Assembly (NCBI GenBank): GCA_021813175.1
Contig: JAKALJ010000006.1
Span: 3,865 to 12,915 of the forward strand
Source: a bacterium
GTDB taxonomy: Bacteria; Patescibacteriota; Minisyncoccia; Phycocordibacterales; UBA9973
DNA: 9,051 bases
Reading direction: 5' to 3'
In this document: positions 6,524-9,051 of the stretch, piece by piece
How positions within the stretch are numbered: the first letter of the stretch is position 1
Layout of the letters: each line of letters starts with the position of its first letter
Made by a program: the position numbers and the translations under genes
Notes under the pieces: model-generated
Database searches by the model: none
The model's input: the letters and a program-made list of their open reading frames with translations, nothing else
What the model was told of the DNA's origin: nothing

Positions 6524-7560
6524 TGAAAAAGATACGCGTGGCTATCAACGGTTTAGGCAGGATCGGTCGGGCCTTTTTGAAAATTGCTTGGGAAAACGAT
6601 GAAATAGAAATAGTGGCGGCCAATGACCTAGGGGACAAGGAAAATATGGCCTATCTCTTAAAATATGATACTGTCTACGGCAAATGGGACCACGAGGTGA
6701 AAATAAAAGGAGACAATCTTTCCATTGACGGCAAAGAGGTAAAGATTTTGGCGCAGAAAGACCCGAGTCTGCTTCCCTGGAAAGATCTAAATATTGATGT
6801 GGTAGTGGAATGCACGGGATTTTTTGCTTCCTATGAAAAAGCGAGTGTACACCTATCGGCCGGAGCAAAAAGAGTGGTGATCTCCGCTCCCGCGCACGAG
6901 GGAGCGGATGCCGGCGCGGTAAAAGGAGCCACAATTCTGGTGGGAGTAAACGAAGACGAATTCGGCGCCTGCCAAGTGACCTCCAACGGGTCCTGCACCA
7001 CCAACGCGGCCAGTCCTTTGATAGCCATATTAGACGAGGCGCTTGGCATAGAAAAAGCGATATTGAATACAGCTCATGGCTATACCGCTTCCCAGGCCCT
7101 AGTGGACGGACCGGCCAAGAAAGATCTGCGCGAGGGGAGAGCGGCTGCCCAAAATATTGTGCCGTCTTCTACCGGCGCGGCCATCGCGGTTACCAGAGCT
7201 TTTCCCAAACTTGCCGGCTTTTTTGACGGTATCTCCATGCGAGTGCCGGTGGTAGCTGGGTCCATGGTGGATGTGACTTTCATTTCGAGGAAAAATACTA
7301 CCAAGGAAGAAGTGAATGAGATATTAAAGAAAGCGGCCAGCCAAGAAAGATGGAAAGGAATATTTTCCGTGACCGAAGAAAAGCTGGTTTCCTCGGATAT
7401 TTTGGGAGACTCCCATGCTTCGATTGCCGACCTTTCTCTCACCCGGGTAGTCGGAGGCAATCTGGTGAAGGTGCTGGCCTGGTATGACAACGAGGTTGGA
7501 TACACGCATACTCTTATAAAGCATGTGCTTAAAACAAGCAGAAAGGGGGCATTTACCTAA
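6523..7560 (+). CDS. gap: Glyceraldehyde-3-phosphate dehydrogenase
   Basis: Glycolytic enzyme that oxidises and phosphorylates glyceraldehyde 3-phosphate to 1,3-bisphosphoglycerate with NAD(P). The 345-residue product has the Rossmann start INGLGRIGR (8-16), N34-D35 after the second strand (Asp here usually means NAD preference), the catalytic SNGSCTTN (154-161) with nucleophile C158, H185 in the NTAHGYT segment as base, SSTGAA (215-220) and MRVPV (239-243) for phosphate binding, and WYDNEVGY (320-327) with N323. All key residues are present, so it should be active. The middle segment has A162-A163 and TASQ where many enzymes have C-L and TNDQ; these are mild variations. It is the first gene of the plus-strand operon, 18 nt ahead of rpiB, and no Shine-Dalgarno precedes it. 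Confidence 0.96.
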   Translation: MKKIRVAINGLGRIGRAFLKIAWENDEIEIVAANDLGDKENMAYLLKYDTVYGKWDHEVKIKGDNLSIDGKEVKILAQKDPSLLPWKDLNIDVVVECTGFFASYEKASVHLSAGAKRVVISAPAHEGADAGAVKGATILVGVNEDEFGACQVTSNGSCTTNAASPLIAILDEALGIEKAILNTAHGYTASQALVDGPAKKDLREGRAAAQNIVPSSTGAAIAVTRAFPKLAGFFDGISMRVPVVAGSMVDVTFISRKNTTKEEVNEILKKAASQERWKGIFSVTEEKLVSSDILGDSHASIADLSLTRVVGGNLVKVLAWYDNEVGYTHTLIKHVLKTSRKGAFT

Positions 7561-7578
7561 TCAATTTCCTGGACACGT

Positions 7579-8052
7579 ATGAAAATTTTTGTGGGAACAG
7601 ATCACGCGGGATTTAGGTTGAAAGAGCGGATAGTACAGGCGCTCAAGAAAAAAGGATATGAAGTAGTGGACAAAGGAGCATATGAATACAACCAGAAGGA
7701 CGACTATCCCGATTTTATAATTCCGGTGGCCAGAGAAGTTTCCAAAGACCCCGATAATGCAAAAGGCATAATCCTTGGCGCTACCGGAGAGGGTGAAGCC
7801 ATGGCCGCCAACCGGTTTTCAAATGTGCGGGCAACGGTGTATTATGGCAAAGCTCCCGGCGAAACAGATAATGAGGAATCCGAAATAATCAAAAAGTCTA
7901 GACAAGACAACAACGCCAATATTCTTTCTTTAGGCGCAAAATATCTCTCGGAGAAAGAAATGCTGGAAGCAGTGCGCTTATGGCTCTCTATTTCATTTTC
8001 CGGCGAGGAGAGGCATATCCGCCGGTTGCGTGAAATTGACGAGGGAAGATAA
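7579..8052 (+). CDS. rpiB: RpiB/LacAB family sugar-phosphate isomerase
   Basis: Probable ribose-5-phosphate isomerase B, interconverting ribose 5-phosphate and ribulose 5-phosphate in the non-oxidative pentose phosphate pathway. The 157-residue length and the landmarks fit: GTDHAGF at 6-12, GYEVVDKG at 26-33, DYPDF at 42-46, a Gly-rich loop GATGEGEAMAANR at 67-79, NNANILSLGAK at 111-121 and the basic HIRRL tail at 146-150. The catalytic Cys of E. coli RpiB (CGTG) is G67 here. E73 lines up with the Glu that serves as base in the Mycobacterium tuberculosis enzyme (GNGEQ), so it may use that mechanism. The His of the usual EHNDAN is D110, and a short acidic insert lies at about 92-102. The Shine-Dalgarno is weak (GGA at 7571-7573). 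Substrate is uncertain: ribose-, allose- or galactose-6-phosphate are alternatives within the family. Confidence 0.85.
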   Translation: MKIFVGTDHAGFRLKERIVQALKKKGYEVVDKGAYEYNQKDDYPDFIIPVAREVSKDPDNAKGIILGATGEGEAMAANRFSNVRATVYYGKAPGETDNEESEIIKKSRQDNNANILSLGAKYLSEKEMLEAVRLWLSISFSGEERHIRRLREIDEGR

Positions 8053-8069
8053 GGCAAGATTTCCCCTAT

Positions 8070-8077
8070 GGAGCAAT
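8070..8077 (+). promoter_or_regulatory. Shine-Dalgarno deciding the rpe-like start
   Basis: GGAG at 8070-8073, four bases before the ATG at 8078. It favours this ATG over an in-frame GTG at 8030 that would overlap rpiB and add 16 residues unlike the family N-terminus. Confidence 0.5.
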
Positions 8078-8776
8078 ATGGCAGAAATAACTCCGGCAAT
8101 ATTGCCGAAAAATTATGAAGAACTGAAAAATAAGGCGGCCATGGTGCGCAAGCTTGTTCCCTTGGTGCAGGTGGATATCTGCGACGGAGCATACGTCTCG
8201 GGCCGAACCTGGCCTTTTTCTTCGGGCAAAGAGCTGGACCCGCATTTCATGAAGATTCTCAGAGAGGAAGAAGGGTTGCCTTTCTGGGAAGATTTGGATT
8301 ACGAGCTTGACCTAATGGTAATGGATGCGGTGGAAAATTTTGATGTCTATGCCAAGCTCGGCGCCGGAAGTCTTATTTTTCACTTGGGCGCGGTGGGGGA
8401 TTTAAAAGAATTTCGGGAATTTTTAGAAGGCATTGATCCGTATATCCGGGACAGTGTGAGAATAGGAGTGGCCATAGACCTTGATTTTCTGGTGGAGGAT
8501 TTTTTTCCTTTGGCTGGCCGGGCGGACTTTGCTCAGGTGATGGGAAATTCGCGCATTGGAATACAAGGCGAGAATTTGGACAGGAGATCTCTTGAATATG
8601 TTAAATCAATAAAGAAAAAATTCCCTGATCTGCCCGTGTCCGTGGATATCGGGGTAAATTTGGATACCGTCCATGAGATACTTGCCGCCGGAGCGGACCG
8701 GCTGGTTGCCGGTTCGGCTATTTTTGATTCTGGTGATATAATAGGGACTATAGAGGAATTCAGAAACCTCGCTTAA
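8078..8776 (+). CDS. Ribulose-phosphate 3-epimerase-like TIM-barrel protein
   Basis: A 232-residue (beta/alpha)8 protein of the Rpe family; canonical members epimerise ribulose 5-phosphate to xylulose 5-phosphate. Family landmarks in order: ITPAILP at 4-10 (usual APSIL), VQVDICDG at 30-37 (usual HVDVMDG), YELDLMV at 75-81 (usual DVHLMV), FHLGA at 101-105, VAIDLD at 131-136, VSVDIGVN at 187-194 (usual EVDGGIN) and AGADRLVAGSAIF at 204-216. The two catalytic aspartates are kept (D33, D190), but both metal-binding histidines are replaced (Q31, D78), the early Ser is Ala, and the NPGFGGQ phosphate loop reads NSRIGIQGENL. It may be a diverged epimerase or act on another sugar phosphate. It lies 25 nt after rpiB, the last gene of the operon. 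Family is clear, exact reaction not, so no symbol is given. Confidence 0.78.
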   Translation: MAEITPAILPKNYEELKNKAAMVRKLVPLVQVDICDGAYVSGRTWPFSSGKELDPHFMKILREEEGLPFWEDLDYELDLMVMDAVENFDVYAKLGAGSLIFHLGAVGDLKEFREFLEGIDPYIRDSVRIGVAIDLDFLVEDFFPLAGRADFAQVMGNSRIGIQGENLDRRSLEYVKSIKKKFPDLPVSVDIGVNLDTVHEILAAGADRLVAGSAIFDSGDIIGTIEEFRNLA

Positions 8777-8795
8777 TAAAAGTCGAAAAAATAAC

Positions 8796-8808
8796 GCGGC
8801 TTAGCCGC
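8796..8808. repeat. Perfect GC-rich inverted repeat (hairpin or operator)
   Basis: GCGGC-TTA-GCCGC, a 5 bp perfect stem with 3 nt loop, in the 51 bp AT-rich gap between the rpe-like gene and the 8828 gene. On the plus strand it is followed by AAAACATTATAT, not a T-run, so it is a poor plus-strand terminator. In the minus orientation a run of six T follows within 4 bases. It sits where the -35/spacer of the next promoter would lie, so it could be an operator. Role not resolved. Confidence 0.45.
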
Positions 8809-8815
8809 AAAACAT

Positions 8816-8827
8816 TATATATATAAT
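8816..8827 (+). promoter_or_regulatory. Predicted -10 of the 8828 gene
   Basis: An alternating TA run. TATATA at 8816-8821 would put the start on the ATG at 8828 (leaderless). The better hexamer TATAAT at 8822-8827 touches the ATG and would start inside the gene. No -35 is evident. No Shine-Dalgarno precedes the ATG. Confidence 0.35.
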
Positions 8828-9051
8828 ATGAAATTAAAAATTTTAATCATTGTCGGAATATTGGCCTTGGCCCTGCCGGCAGTATCTTTGGCTCAAAACG
8901 CTTCCAGCCCGACTACTACCGGCATTGATACGACTCCGCCTACTACTGGCACCGGTTCAAATGTGACCCAGCCGGTTCCGGCTTCCACCGGCTGTGCCAT
9001 GCCGGTGAATCCAACTTTGGCCAGCGATTGGACCAGTGTAGTTGTGTGCTT
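8828..9051 (+). CDS. Secreted protein, unrecognised (5' part only)
   Basis: An ATG at 8828 opens a frame that stays open to the window edge (74 complete codons). The N-terminus is a clear Sec signal peptide: Lys at 2 and 4, hydrophobic core about 5-16, PAVSLA ending at residue 22, with a likely signal peptidase I cut between A22 and Q23. The mature start (23-57) is rich in Thr, Ser, Pro and Gly with no charged residue except one Asp, like a linker or stalk. It then changes character at C56 and a later C74, with a Trp at 68, hinting at a folded extracellular domain beyond the edge. I do not recognise the family. It is separated from the upstream operon by 51 bp with its own -10-like sequence, so it may be a separate unit. 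Confidence 0.7.
   Translation, partial: MKLKILIIVGILALALPAVSLAQNASSPTTTGIDTTPPTTGTGSNVTQPVPASTGCAMPVNPTLASDWTSVVVC

Noticed and set aside
8030..8077. GTG start for the rpe-like gene at 8030, overlapping rpiB
   Set aside because: The added 16 residues do not fit the family, and a GGAG sits before the ATG at 8078.
1..9051. CRISPR array, insertion sequence, tRNA, rRNA or riboswitch
   Set aside because: No spaced direct repeats, transposase motifs, cloverleaf or leader long enough for a riboswitch was seen. All gaps are 64 bp or less.

Overview
The window looks like a compact, gene-dense stretch of chromosome from a small-genome bacterium. My best guess is a Candidate Phyla Radiation (Patescibacteria, Parcubacteria-like) lineage. 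The reasons are the style of the housekeeping proteins (a deformylase with GVAIAAPQIG and EGCLSVR motifs, and RpiB-like and Rpe-like proteins with altered active sites), the very short intergenic gaps, and the near absence of 5' leaders. The placement is recognition from memory, not a tree. The lepB reading frame ends in TGA exactly at the hisS start, so UGA is a stop here. That argues against the UGA=Gly lineages Gracilibacteria and Absconditabacteria. No mobile element, CRISPR array, rRNA or tRNA was seen.

Layout, left to right. (1) Positions 2-2592, minus strand: lepB (signal peptidase I), hisS (histidyl-tRNA synthetase) and def (peptide deformylase) form one operon transcribed leftward. 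lepB and hisS overlap by ATGA, and hisS and def are 9 nt apart. (2) Positions 2657-3250, plus strand: pth (peptidyl-tRNA hydrolase) is divergent from lepB across a 64 bp gap that holds two face-to-face promoters. (3) Positions 3275-6502, minus strand: dnaE (replicative DNA polymerase III alpha) converges on pth. (4) Positions 6523-8776, plus strand: gap (glyceraldehyde-3-phosphate dehydrogenase), an RpiB-like sugar-phosphate isomerase and an Rpe-like TIM-barrel protein form a carbon-metabolism operon. gap is divergent from dnaE across only 20 bp. (5) From 8828 to the window edge: the 5' end of an unrecognised secreted protein with a clear signal peptide.

The left half serves protein synthesis and maturation: tRNA charging, recycling of peptidyl-tRNA, N-terminal deformylation and signal-peptide removal. 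The right half couples lower glycolysis to pentose-phosphate interconversion. Both RpiB and Rpe homologues keep the fold signatures but lack several textbook catalytic or metal-binding residues, so their exact substrates are open.

The most interesting signal is regulatory. At every apparent transcription-unit start (lepB, pth, gap, dnaE, the 8828 gene) a sigma70-like -10 element lies about 6-12 bp from the start codon, which leaves no room for a Shine-Dalgarno. Three of the four operon-internal genes (hisS, def, the rpe-like gene) do have a purine-rich Shine-Dalgarno; rpiB has only a weak one. This suggests leaderless or near-leaderless mRNAs for first genes. Both divergent promoter pairs overlap so tightly that they should compete for RNA polymerase.
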